DNA of 23,510 nt, taken from UMGS172 sp045648145 (lineage in GTDB: Bacteria > Bacillota > Clostridia > Oscillospirales > Acutalibacteraceae). Under the pieces are notes generated by a model that worked only from the letters and a program-made list of their open reading frames with translations, made no database searches and was not told where the DNA came from. The stretch's first letter is position 1. Every line of letters begins with the position of its first letter. The translations under genes were made by a program, and so were the position numbers. The DNA lies in NCBI GenBank assembly GCA_045648145.1, contig JAZRNK010000023.1:1-23510 (forward strand), in the 5' to 3' direction. Positions 1 to 6,244 of this stretch are shown in pieces.

Positions 1-1286
1 GAATGAACGTGCGTGATATTTCGGTCATCGTGCTTAATACAATGCTTGAGTTTGACAGTAGGGCAGTCTGGCTCATTCAGTCTTGGGAGGGCAATCCCAA
101 ATCAGAACTGTTGACAGGTCTTTCAGACGTTAAAAACGGCAAAGACCACATGCTCATATTAGACCTTTACGCCCAAAAATTACCGCGATATAAAGAGTGT
201 AAAGAGGGCAACAATTCCTACGGCTATTCCAGAGAGTTTGATAATACGCCGTGGGTGTACTGTATGCTTAACAACTTCGGCGGTCGAATGGGACTTCACG
301 GTCACCTCGATAATATGGCTATCGGTATCCCCGAGGCATTTAATACCTGCCAAAAAATTGCGGGTATCGGTATAACCCCCGAAGCGAGTGAAAACAACCC
401 CGTTTTATACGACTTTTTATTCGAAAGCATCTGGCAGGATGATTCAAGTGTCAAAATACAGGAAATCGACCTTGATAAATGGTTAAACAACTATAGTGAA
501 AGACGTTACGGCGCTTGCTCTAAGGCTTGTCAAAAAGCTTGGGAAATACTTAAAAACACCGTTTATAAGGCCGAATTGAATATGCTTGGCCAGGGTGCAC
601 CCGAGTCGGTTGTTAATGCTCGTCCCTCACTTGAAATTAAGGCGGCATCCACTTGGGGCAATTCGGTTATAAGCTATGATAAAAAAGAACTCGAAAAAGC
701 GGCAAAACTTTTGTTGCAGGATTACGAAGCACTTAAATGTAGCGAGGGCTATATTTACGACCTTGCAACACTTTTACAGCAGGTGCTTTCCAATCGTGCA
801 CAGGATGTTTATAGTAAAATGCTTGAGGCATATAATTCTGCCGACGTTAATGCCTTTAAAATGAACGCTAAAGAGCTTTTAAAGATTGCTGATAGTATGG
901 AGCTTGTTACCGGCAGTAGTCGGTATTCAATGCTGGGTAAATGGGTAGAATCGGCCAAAATTCTTGCCAAAAATTACGATGATTTTACAAAGCAGTTGTA
1001 TGAATTTAACGCTAAAGCATTGGTAACAACCTGGGGAGCTTATGATGCTTCCCGTACCCTGCACGATTATTCTAACCGTCAGTGGTCGGGCTTGATTGGT
1101 GATTTGTATAAAAGTCGTTGGCAACGCTGGATAGAAAATGTAACAAATAAGCTCGAAAACAAACCGTTTGCAGAAGAAATTGATTGGTTTAGCACCGAAT
1201 GGGAATGGGTGTGGAAAAGCACTCAACACCCAACCGAGCCTAACGGTATTGATTTATACTCCTTAGGTAAAGAAATACTAAAATAA
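1..1286 (+). CDS. alpha-N-acetylglucosaminidase (GH89), C-terminal part, cut by left edge
   Basis: This is the 3' part of a family GH89 enzyme, which removes terminal alpha-linked N-acetylglucosamine from glycans such as mucin O-glycans. About 427 residues are visible, and the frame is open at the left edge, so the first visible ATG (base 3) is probably internal. Family landmarks are an AVWLIQSW stretch, LILDLYAQ, then WVYCMLNNFGGRMGLHGHL, then GIGITPEASENNPVLYDFLFE. These match the order seen in human NAGLU and clostridial GH89 proteins. The glutamate of the TPE motif (bases 381-383) lies where I recall the family's catalytic nucleophile, but I could not check this. The usual PEG is PEA here. 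The family is about 720 residues or more, so the N-terminal domain and any signal peptide lie outside the window. The gene ends at a strong terminator and faces a sugar isomerase. Confidence 0.9.
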   Translation, partial: MNVRDISVIVLNTMLEFDSRAVWLIQSWEGNPKSELLTGLSDVKNGKDHMLILDLYAQKLPRYKECKEGNNSYGYSREFDNTPWVYCMLNNFGGRMGLHGHLDNMAIGIPEAFNTCQKIAGIGITPEASENNPVLYDFLFESIWQDDSSVKIQEIDLDKWLNNYSERRYGACSKACQKAWEILKNTVYKAELNMLGQGAPESVVNARPSLEIKAASTWGNSVISYDKKELEKAAKLLLQDYEALKCSEGYIYDLATLLQQVLSNRAQDVYSKMLEAYNSADVNAFKMNAKELLKIADSMELVTGSSRYSMLGKWVESAKILAKNYDDFTKQLYEFNAKALVTTWGAYDASRTLHDYSNRQWSGLIGDLYKSRWQRWIENVTNKLENKPFAEEIDWFSTEWEWVWKSTQHPTEPNGIDLYSLGKEILK

Positions 1287-1314
1287 AAAATGCACCCGAC
1301 AGGGTGCATTTTTT
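1285..1314. terminator. bidirectional intrinsic terminator
   Basis: A perfect 13-bp inverted repeat (1285-1297 with 1302-1314) has a GACA loop, a G+C-rich core (TGCACCC/GGGTGCA) and A-run/T-run flanks. It therefore reads as a terminator in both directions and separates the convergent GH89 and isomerase genes. Confidence 0.93.
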
Positions 1315-1318
1315 GCTG

Positions 1319-2179
1319 CTATTTTTCATACATTTCGGCAAGCCTTCGTGCTGCGGCTGCCATTTCCTTTATGCCTTCAAAAACGTTGTCAGCGTTGTAT
1401 TTCCACAAATATTGGTCGGCCTCTAAGGTAAAATATCCGTCATAGCCAATTTCCTTTAAAGCCTTTACAATCGGCACGAAATCAATGTCCATCGAGAACG
1501 GAATTTGATGTGAGTCGTGCCATTTGTCATTATCGTGAATGTGTAGCGCTTTAAGTCTTGGTCCCAACGCCTTTATCATTTCAACAGCCGTAGTGTTAAG
1601 ACCCTTCATTTCGGCGTGACCTAAATCAAGACAGGCAACCAACCATTCACTGTTAGCGGCATCAACGTGTGCACAAAAGCTTTCGGGAGTGGCACAAGCT
1701 GCAAACGAGGCTTGGTCGAGCTCTTTGTTCCAGTTCCACATATTTTCGGTAGCTATTTTCACACCACACTGTTTGGCGAACGGAAGAAGTTCGTTGTACA
1801 TTTCCGCATTCTGTTCAGGGCTACTATCATTGTCAGGGTGTATTATACATATTTCACCACCAGCCTCGGCGGTACATTCAATCGCTCTTTTAAAATAAGA
1901 ACGAATTTCGGGACAATTAGAAGGGAAGGGTGCGTGTGATTGGTTGCACACTATTCCGTTGTCAAGACCAATTCGTTTCAAATTCCTTGCAAATTTCAAA
2001 TAATCGGGTTTGGCTAAAGGGTGGTCAGTCAATATTGCTTTTTTAGTAACCCAATCATATTTACACATCGAGAACATCGAAAAATCCCATGCATCAAAGC
2101 CTGCCTTGGCTAATAATTCAATAGCTTTTTCCTCGCCGACTCTTCGTGCCGACGAAGCAATTTCGGTTGATATTTTCAT
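1319..2179 (-). CDS. sugar phosphate isomerase/epimerase family (TIM barrel)
   Basis: A 286-residue protein of the xylose isomerase-like / AP-endonuclease-2 TIM-barrel superfamily, which includes metal-dependent isomerases and epimerases acting on ketoses, inosose and related polyols. The metal-site residues come in the expected order: glutamate in ATENMWNW, aspartate and histidine in CLDLGHAEM, histidines in ALHIHDNDKWHD, and a late glutamate in FTLEADQYL. No signal peptide is visible, so it is probably cytoplasmic. The start is supported by a strong GAGGTGAG ribosome site at 2185-2192. It has its own promoter overlapped by a palindrome and ends in a terminator shared with the GH89 gene, so it looks monocistronic and regulated. 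The exact substrate cannot be told from sequence; a role in carbohydrate catabolism beside the glycosidase is an inference. Confidence 0.85.
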   Translation of the reverse strand: MKISTEIASSARRVGEEKAIELLAKAGFDAWDFSMFSMCKYDWVTKKAILTDHPLAKPDYLKFARNLKRIGLDNGIVCNQSHAPFPSNCPEIRSYFKRAIECTAEAGGEICIIHPDNDSSPEQNAEMYNELLPFAKQCGVKIATENMWNWNKELDQASFAACATPESFCAHVDAANSEWLVACLDLGHAEMKGLNTTAVEMIKALGPRLKALHIHDNDKWHDSHQIPFSMDIDFVPIVKALKEIGYDGYFTLEADQYLWKYNADNVFEGIKEMAAAARRLAEMYEK

Positions 2180-2198
2180 AATAACTCACCTCAAAATC

Positions 2199-2227
2199 AT
2201 TATAGAATTTCTATAAAACAAAATCAA
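2199..2227 (-). promoter_or_regulatory. sigma-A promoter with overlapping palindromic operator
   Basis: Read on the minus strand, there is a -35 TTGATT (2222-2227), a 17-bp spacer and a perfect -10 TATAAT (2199-2204). A 15-bp perfect palindrome, TATAGAATTTCTATA (2201-2215), covers part of the spacer and most of the -10 box. That is a typical place for a repressor to block RNA polymerase. The predicted transcript start falls almost on the ribosome site, so the leader would be very short. Confidence 0.65.
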
Positions 2228-2362
2228 GCATAGAATTCATTTTTGTTGCTTTTTATACTCCTTGTTCGAATTCCTATGGTATAATATCGAAACAAAGAAA
2301 AGGTTGCACAAATTCGAAACTCTTTGAAATTTTTACCTATGTATTCGAACCCCTACATATTT

Positions 2363-2785
2363 TTATTTGTAATTTAAGGCACATACATACCTACTATAAG
2401 AAGTATTAGATTTTGAAACAATAATTTCTTTGATGTTAAATCCGTATTTTTTATAAAACATAACAGCGTCACTATCGGTTTCGACAATAACGGATTTTTG
2501 GGTTTTATCTTTCACATAATCTATTAGTTTTGTTCCAACACCCGAATGTCTTTCTTTAGTATCAACTGCTATTCCTATGATTTCTACAGTTTTATCAGTT
2601 TCCTGTGTGGATATTACACCAATGATTTTTTCGTTTGAAAAATATCCATACACTGAAACAGAAGAATCATTTTGCATTTGTTCTGCTTTAATCTTAAATT
2701 TATCAAAAGTAGGCTCAAACATACAAGCTGAATATATATTATAGATTTCTTGAGTGCACAAAATATCTTTTATGTTTTTTATCAT
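2363..2785 (-). CDS. GNAT family N-acetyltransferase
   Basis: A 140-residue GCN5-related acetyltransferase, which would transfer acetyl from acetyl-CoA to an unknown amine. The central part shows the family's beta4-alpha3 core: a strand reading VEIIGIAVD, then the acetyl-CoA pyrophosphate loop RHSGVGTKL (R-x-x-G-x-G), then a late YKKYGF segment typical of the C-terminal end of GNAT domains. I chose the ATG at 2783-2785 over a longer in-frame option (2845). It has an AAAGGA site nearby, and its ATGA overlaps the stop of the upstream four-helix-bundle gene by 4 bp, implying translational coupling. The gene is rich in A+T (about 18% G+C by hand over 2401-2460, against 42% over 1441-1500), which suggests a different origin from its neighbours. 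Its substrate cannot be predicted. Confidence 0.82.
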   Translation of the reverse strand: MIKNIKDILCTQEIYNIYSACMFEPTFDKFKIKAEQMQNDSSVSVYGYFSNEKIIGVISTQETDKTVEIIGIAVDTKERHSGVGTKLIDYVKDKTQKSVIVETDSDAVMFYKKYGFNIKEIIVSKSNTSYSRYVCALNYK

Positions 2786-3129
2786 TTTGTATTTTCCTTT
2801 GCGGTATTGATAGAAGCAATAAGAATTCTTCGAATTGTACCACACTGATTATACAATTCTTTGGCAATATCTCTATCTATTAACTCAGACTTTACAAACA
2901 ATTCAATCCAATATTCTGTTTCGTAGCACTCTTTAAGAGATATTTGAAGCTTGGCAATAAAATCAGGTTTTCCGTGAGCATAATTTGCTTCGTGGATATT
3001 AGCACCAATGCTTGTTGCAGAACGTTCTAATTGATTAACAAGAGAGTAATGTCCTTTTATGTTTTCACAATGTTTTATAACTTTTACAGAAAATTCCATT
3101 GATAAATCCACAAGTTTATTTTCTTTCAA
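2782..3129 (-). CDS. four helix bundle protein (S23 / TIGR02436 type)
   Basis: A 115-residue, mostly helical protein resembling the S23/TIGR02436 four-helix-bundle family. That family is known from 23S rRNA intervening sequences and is related to the accessory Avd proteins of diversity-generating retroelements. Landmarks are a start of KENKLVDLSMEF, then LVNQLERSATSIGANIHEA, then FIAKLQISLKECYETEYWIEL, with a C-terminal helix. I chose a TTG start at 3127-3129. AAAGGTGAT (AGGTGA at 3135-3140) sits 5 nt upstream, the protein then begins exactly where the family usually begins, and the length fits. Longer ATG starts (3150, 3168) would overlap the promoter. It is followed by a GNAT gene with a 4-bp overlap and preceded by an array of hairpins. 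The molecular role of free-standing members is not known; nucleic acid binding is plausible. Confidence 0.8.
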   Translation of the reverse strand: MKENKLVDLSMEFSVKVIKHCENIKGHYSLVNQLERSATSIGANIHEANYAHGKPDFIAKLQISLKECYETEYWIELFVKSELIDRDIAKELYNQCGTIRRILIASINTAKENTK

Positions 3130-3148
3130 GAATATCACCTTTGCAAAC

Positions 3149-3157
3149 ATTATAACA
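3149..3157 (-). promoter_or_regulatory. extended -10 promoter of the four-helix-bundle gene
   Basis: On the minus strand a perfect TATAAT (3149-3154) is preceded by TGT, giving an extended -10 element. It lies a short distance upstream of the ribosome site at 3135-3140. No good -35 box was found, which is normal for extended -10 promoters. Confidence 0.55.
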
Positions 3158-3168
3158 TATTCAATCAA

Positions 3169-3330
3169 ATATTGCTACGCAATATGAAATAATCCTAACG
3201 GATTATGAAATTTTCTGCTATCGCAGAAAGTGAAATAAAATTCGCCTCTTAAACATTTGCGAAGCAAATATTTCATACGCATAGCGTATTTCATAGCGAA
3301 GCTATTTCACTCGCCGAAAGGCGAATTTCA
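3169..3330. repeat. array of seven small hairpins linked by GAAAT/ATTTC
   Basis: Seven short perfect hairpins stand almost head to tail: 3169-3185, 3189-3206, 3212-3229, 3255-3269, 3275-3289, 3293-3305 and 3311-3324. Stems are 5-7 bp and loops 3-4 nt. The linkers are GAAAT in the left half (3186, 3207, 3232) and ATTTC in the right half (3270, 3288, 3304, 3325), so the whole block has inverted symmetry. A 9-bp outer arm (3238-3246) can also pair with 3320-3328, enclosing hairpins 4-6 and competing with hairpin 7. The stem sequences all differ while the design is constant. I recall similar mosaics as common in gut Firmicutes, but I know of no established function. Confidence 0.85.
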
Positions 3331-3332
3331 TT

Positions 3333-3366
3333 GAAAAAGCGACTTGTCGAAACAAGTCGCTTTTTC
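3333..3366. terminator. intrinsic terminator after tRNA-Gln
   Basis: A perfect 14-bp stem (3334-3347 with 3352-3365), extended by a G-C pair, has a CGAA loop, an AGCGACTTGT core and A5/T5 edges. It begins directly after the encoded CCA of the minus-strand tRNA. The A/T flanks let it work from either side, so it also shields the hairpin array. Confidence 0.93.
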
Positions 3367-3440
3367 TGGCTGAGGAATAGGGATTCGAACCCCAACAAAC
3401 AGAGTCAGAGTCTGTCGTGCTACCGTTACACTATTCCTCA
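3367..3440 (-). tRNA. tRNA-Gln (anticodon CUG)
   Basis: A 74-nt cloverleaf on the minus strand, with CCA encoded. The 7-bp acceptor stem pairs UGAGGAA with UUCCUCA and is followed by discriminator G73 and CCA (3367-3369), as in known tRNA-Gln. The anticodon stem ACAGA/UCUGU closes the loop CUCUGAC, giving anticodon CUG (3406-3408), which reads CAG. The T arm has the normal GUUCGAAU core. It has its own consensus promoter and terminator. Confidence 0.96.
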
Positions 3441-3453
3441 ACGGACAATGACT

Positions 3454-3481
3454 ATTATAACCAAAATTACACAAATGTCAA
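3454..3481 (-). promoter_or_regulatory. consensus promoter of tRNA-Gln
   Basis: On the minus strand there is a perfect TTGACA (3476-3481), a 16-bp spacer and a perfect TATAAT (3454-3459), ending 13 nt before the tRNA 5' end. It lies just past the stop of the pyruvate kinase gene. Confidence 0.9.
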
Positions 3482-3517
3482 GAAAATTTTTCTTGTTTTA
3501 CAAATTTAATTTATATT

Positions 3518-4930
3518 TTAAACTGTTTCGACCTTAATCATGTTCGTGTTGCCCGAAATACCATTGGTCATACCTGCCGTTATTACTATTTTGTCGCCTT
3601 TGCTTAACAAAAAAGCGGCGATTGCTTTTTGCTTGGCGGTATAAAACAAAACCTCGGTCGAGTCAAATTTTTCGCAAAGCATCGGGGTTACACCCCACGA
3701 CAATGAAAGCTTATACCAGGTTTTCTCATTGGTTGTAAGCCCAAGTATGTCAACGGGTGAGCGAAATCGCGACACCATTCTTGCCGTCTGTCCCGAAATG
3801 GTGCAAACAGCAATAGCCGTAGCACCTATATCTATCGACATTCCGCAGGTTGAGTGTGAAATCGCATCGACGGTGTTGCGTATTTTAAATTCAGAGGTCA
3901 AAAAGCGTTTGCTGTAGTGAATATTTTTTTCGGTTTGTTCGGCAATTCTTGACATGGTAGCCACCGTCAGTACAGGGTGTTTGCCTGCGGCAGTTTCACC
4001 TGAAAGCATTATGGCGCTTGTTCCGTCATATACTGCGTTTGCCACGTCCGAAATTTCGGCTCTTGTCGGTCTTGGATTGCTAATCATCGACTCCAACATT
4101 TCGGTTGCGGTTATTACTCGCTTGCCTAAAAGACGGCACTTAGTTATTAACTGTTTTTGAATTGCCGGTAGCATCTCAAACGGGATTTCCACACCCATAT
4201 CGCCTCGGGCAATCATAATACCGGTACATTCATTGCATATTTCCTCAATGTTGTCAACGCCCTGACGGTTTTCAATTTTTGCAATAAGCTCAATATCCTG
4301 TCCGCCGTTTTCAGTTACAAATTTTTTAACGTCGACAATATCCTGCTTACAAGATACAAACGAGCAGGCAATAAAATCAACACCGTTTTTAATTCCAAAC
4401 AACAGGTCGTTTTTGTCCTGCTTACTTAAATATTTTTGCTTTAAGCTTTTGTTAGGAAAACTCATGCTTTTTCGGCTGCTTAAAACCCCGCCCTCAATAA
4501 CCTTGCAAAAAATGTCGGTGTCGGTAGTGCTTATAACTTTAAAGCTCATGAGGCCGTTGTTAAGAAGAATAATGTCACCGCAATTCAATTCCTTTGGCAA
4601 CTGCTTGTAGTTGACGGAAACTGTTTTGTCATCGCCTAATACATCGGCCACCGTAAAGGTAAAATTTTGTCCTTCTTTAAGCTCAACACTGCCGTTTTTA
4701 AAGGTTTTTATTCGGTATTCGGGCCCTTTTGTGTCAAGCATAATTGCGATGGGTAGATTTAATTTTTCTCGCACTTTTTTGATAAGCTTGATATACTCAA
4801 GGTGCTGCTCGTGTGTCCCGTGTGAGAAATTAAGCCTTGCAACGTTCATTCCTGCCATGCACATTTCAGTCAAGGTTTTTTCGTTGTTACAGGAGGGACC
4901 TATTGTGCAAATTATTTTGGTTTTTCTCAT
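3518..4930 (-). CDS. pyk: pyruvate kinase
   Basis: Transfers phosphate from phosphoenolpyruvate to ADP, giving pyruvate and ATP, in the last step of glycolysis; cytoplasmic, normally a tetramer. The 470 residues cover the barrel, B domain and C domain. There is no extra C-terminal PEP-utilising domain like that of Bacillus pyruvate kinase. Motifs: start KTKIICTIGPS, ARLNFSHG, LDTKGPE, the active-site lysine in LIAKIENRQG, metal ligands in IMIARGDMGVEIP, then TATEMLESM and RAEISDVANAVYDG. Minor departures are PEYRIKT where PEIRTG is usual, LLNNG where DDG is usual in the B domain, and MTNG for the common PxG near the C-terminus; none removes a known catalytic residue. AAAGGAAG (4937-4944) supports the ATG. 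No terminator lies before the tRNA-Gln, so transcripts may run on to the terminator at 3333-3366. Confidence 0.96.
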   Translation of the reverse strand: MRKTKIICTIGPSCNNEKTLTEMCMAGMNVARLNFSHGTHEQHLEYIKLIKKVREKLNLPIAIMLDTKGPEYRIKTFKNGSVELKEGQNFTFTVADVLGDDKTVSVNYKQLPKELNCGDIILLNNGLMSFKVISTTDTDIFCKVIEGGVLSSRKSMSFPNKSLKQKYLSKQDKNDLLFGIKNGVDFIACSFVSCKQDIVDVKKFVTENGGQDIELIAKIENRQGVDNIEEICNECTGIMIARGDMGVEIPFEMLPAIQKQLITKCRLLGKRVITATEMLESMISNPRPTRAEISDVANAVYDGTSAIMLSGETAAGKHPVLTVATMSRIAEQTEKNIHYSKRFLTSEFKIRNTVDAISHSTCGMSIDIGATAIAVCTISGQTARMVSRFRSPVDILGLTTNEKTWYKLSLSWGVTPMLCEKFDSTEVLFYTAKQKAIAAFLLSKGDKIVITAGMTNGISGNTNMIKVETV

Positions 4931-4964
4931 AAAATTCTTCCTTTAATAAAATGTTGCTGTTTAA

Positions 4965-4993
4965 TTGACATTTCAATGCCAAAATTGTATAAT
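4965..4993 (+). promoter_or_regulatory. perfect consensus promoter for the DUF1015/GT39 unit
   Basis: TTGACA (4965-4970), a 17-bp spacer and TATAAT (4988-4993) match the sigma-A consensus at every position. The first gene starts at 5029. The divergent pyk gene begins at 4930, so the two promoters share this short space; I could not place the pyk promoter with confidence. Confidence 0.9.
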
Positions 4994-5028
4994 AATTTAG
5001 TATATTTTTTTACCACAGAGGTGCTTTT

Positions 5029-6228
5029 ATGAAAAAATACGGATTAATGCCGGCAGATATATTGTTGCCCGAAAAAGATTTTGATAAATGGGCTGTTGTT
5101 GCGTGTGACCAATTCACTTCGGAAGCGGACTATTGGAACGAAACCGAGTCGATAGTCGGCGATTCGCCGTCGGCCTTGCGTGTCACCTTGCCTGAAATTT
5201 ATCTTGACGATAACCGTCAGGGTAGGATAGATGCGATAAACAAAACGATGAACAAATACCTTGAAACCGGTGTTTTGAAGGAATATAAGGACACTATGAT
5301 TTATGTCGAGCGTGTGCAGAGCGACGGTACTATTCGCCACGGCATTGTCGGTGCTATCGATTTGAATGATTACGACTACAAAAGCGGTACCGATGCGCTT
5401 ATCAGAGCTACCGAGCAAACGGTGGTTGAACGTATACCGCCCAGAGTCAGCATAAGACGTGATGCATCTATCGAACTGCCGCATGTTCTGTTACTTGCCG
5501 ATGACGTTGAAAGAACGGTTATCGAGCCCTTAAAATCAGACGTTGCCAATATGAAAAAGGCATATGATTTTGAATTGATGCAAAAAGGCGGACATATTAC
5601 CGGTTGGTTTTTGAATGAACAGCAAATAGCCCAGGTGGGACAGCGTATAAACGCTCTGTTAGAAAAGGACGGTAATAAGCTTATGTTTGCCGTCGGTGAC
5701 GGAAATCATTCACTTGCCACCGCAAAAGAATGTAGCCTTTTGTCAAATAGCGAAAAGGCAAAATCAGCCTTGGTCGAGGTTGTCAATATTCACGACGAGT
5801 CGATTGTATTCGAGCCTATATATAGAGTGCTTTTTAATGCCGAGCCCCAAAGGGTTATTGACGATATGAAAAAAGCGCTGAACTGTGACTATGAGGGCAA
5901 TGACGCGCAGAAATTTACCTGTGTTTTTGGCGACAAAACGGTTACTTTAAGTGTAAAACCTACCGCTAAATTGGCGGTTGGAACTTTGCAAAAATGGCTT
6001 GATGAATATATTAAGGGAACCGAAATTAAAATCGATTACATACACGGTGAGGATGTTGTATATACCCTTTGTAAGCAAGAGGGAAGAATTGGTTTTATTT
6101 TTGACGGTATGAAAAAGGAAGAGCTTTTTGATGCTATTAAGGCCGACGGCTCATTACCGCGTAAAACCTTCTCAATGGGCCACGCGTATGATAAACGCTA
6201 TTATATTGAGGCAAGAAAAATCAAGTAA
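5029..6228 (+). CDS. DUF1015 family protein
   Basis: A 399-residue soluble protein of the DUF1015 family (PF06245). The N-terminus is diagnostic: MPADILLPEKDFDKWAVVACDQFTSEADYW followed by a PSALRVTLPEIYL segment. A second family motif, VGDGNHSLATAK, places D224-G-N-H227 in the middle; DGNH/DGHH signatures also occur in ParB-like nucleotidase and kinase folds. I recall DUF1015 genes near serA/serC in some Firmicutes, and a ParB-like free serine kinase is known from archaea. A small-molecule kinase or serine-related role is therefore a guess, and no serine gene is present here. AGAGGTG precedes the ATG. A GT39-like gene follows after 16 bp, so the two are probably co-transcribed. Confidence 0.88.
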   Translation: MKKYGLMPADILLPEKDFDKWAVVACDQFTSEADYWNETESIVGDSPSALRVTLPEIYLDDNRQGRIDAINKTMNKYLETGVLKEYKDTMIYVERVQSDGTIRHGIVGAIDLNDYDYKSGTDALIRATEQTVVERIPPRVSIRRDASIELPHVLLLADDVERTVIEPLKSDVANMKKAYDFELMQKGGHITGWFLNEQQIAQVGQRINALLEKDGNKLMFAVGDGNHSLATAKECSLLSNSEKAKSALVEVVNIHDESIVFEPIYRVLFNAEPQRVIDDMKKALNCDYEGNDAQKFTCVFGDKTVTLSVKPTAKLAVGTLQKWLDEYIKGTEIKIDYIHGEDVVYTLCKQEGRIGFIFDGMKKEELFDAIKADGSLPRKTFSMGHAYDKRYYIEARKIK

Positions 6229-6244
6229 AAAGAGGTGAAACCAA

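Noticed and set aside
2280..2285. Plus-strand promoter TATAAT
   Set aside because: There is no -35 box at proper spacing and no plus-strand gene downstream.
2343..2353. Partial tRNA pseudogene
   Set aside because: Only the 11-base T-loop region matches tRNA-Gln; the flanking bases cannot form a T stem, so it is kept only as a possible direct repeat.
3169..3330. CRISPR array
   Set aside because: The repeated parts are only 5-base linkers and the spacers are self-complementary hairpins; no cas genes are present.
3331..3537. Plus-strand 68-residue reading frame
   Set aside because: It runs over the terminator, the tRNA-Gln gene and its promoter, so it is a chance frame.
5044..5484. Minus-strand 146-residue reading frame
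   Set aside because: It lies fully inside the DUF1015 gene, whose protein matches a known family; no ribosome site or family match on the minus strand.
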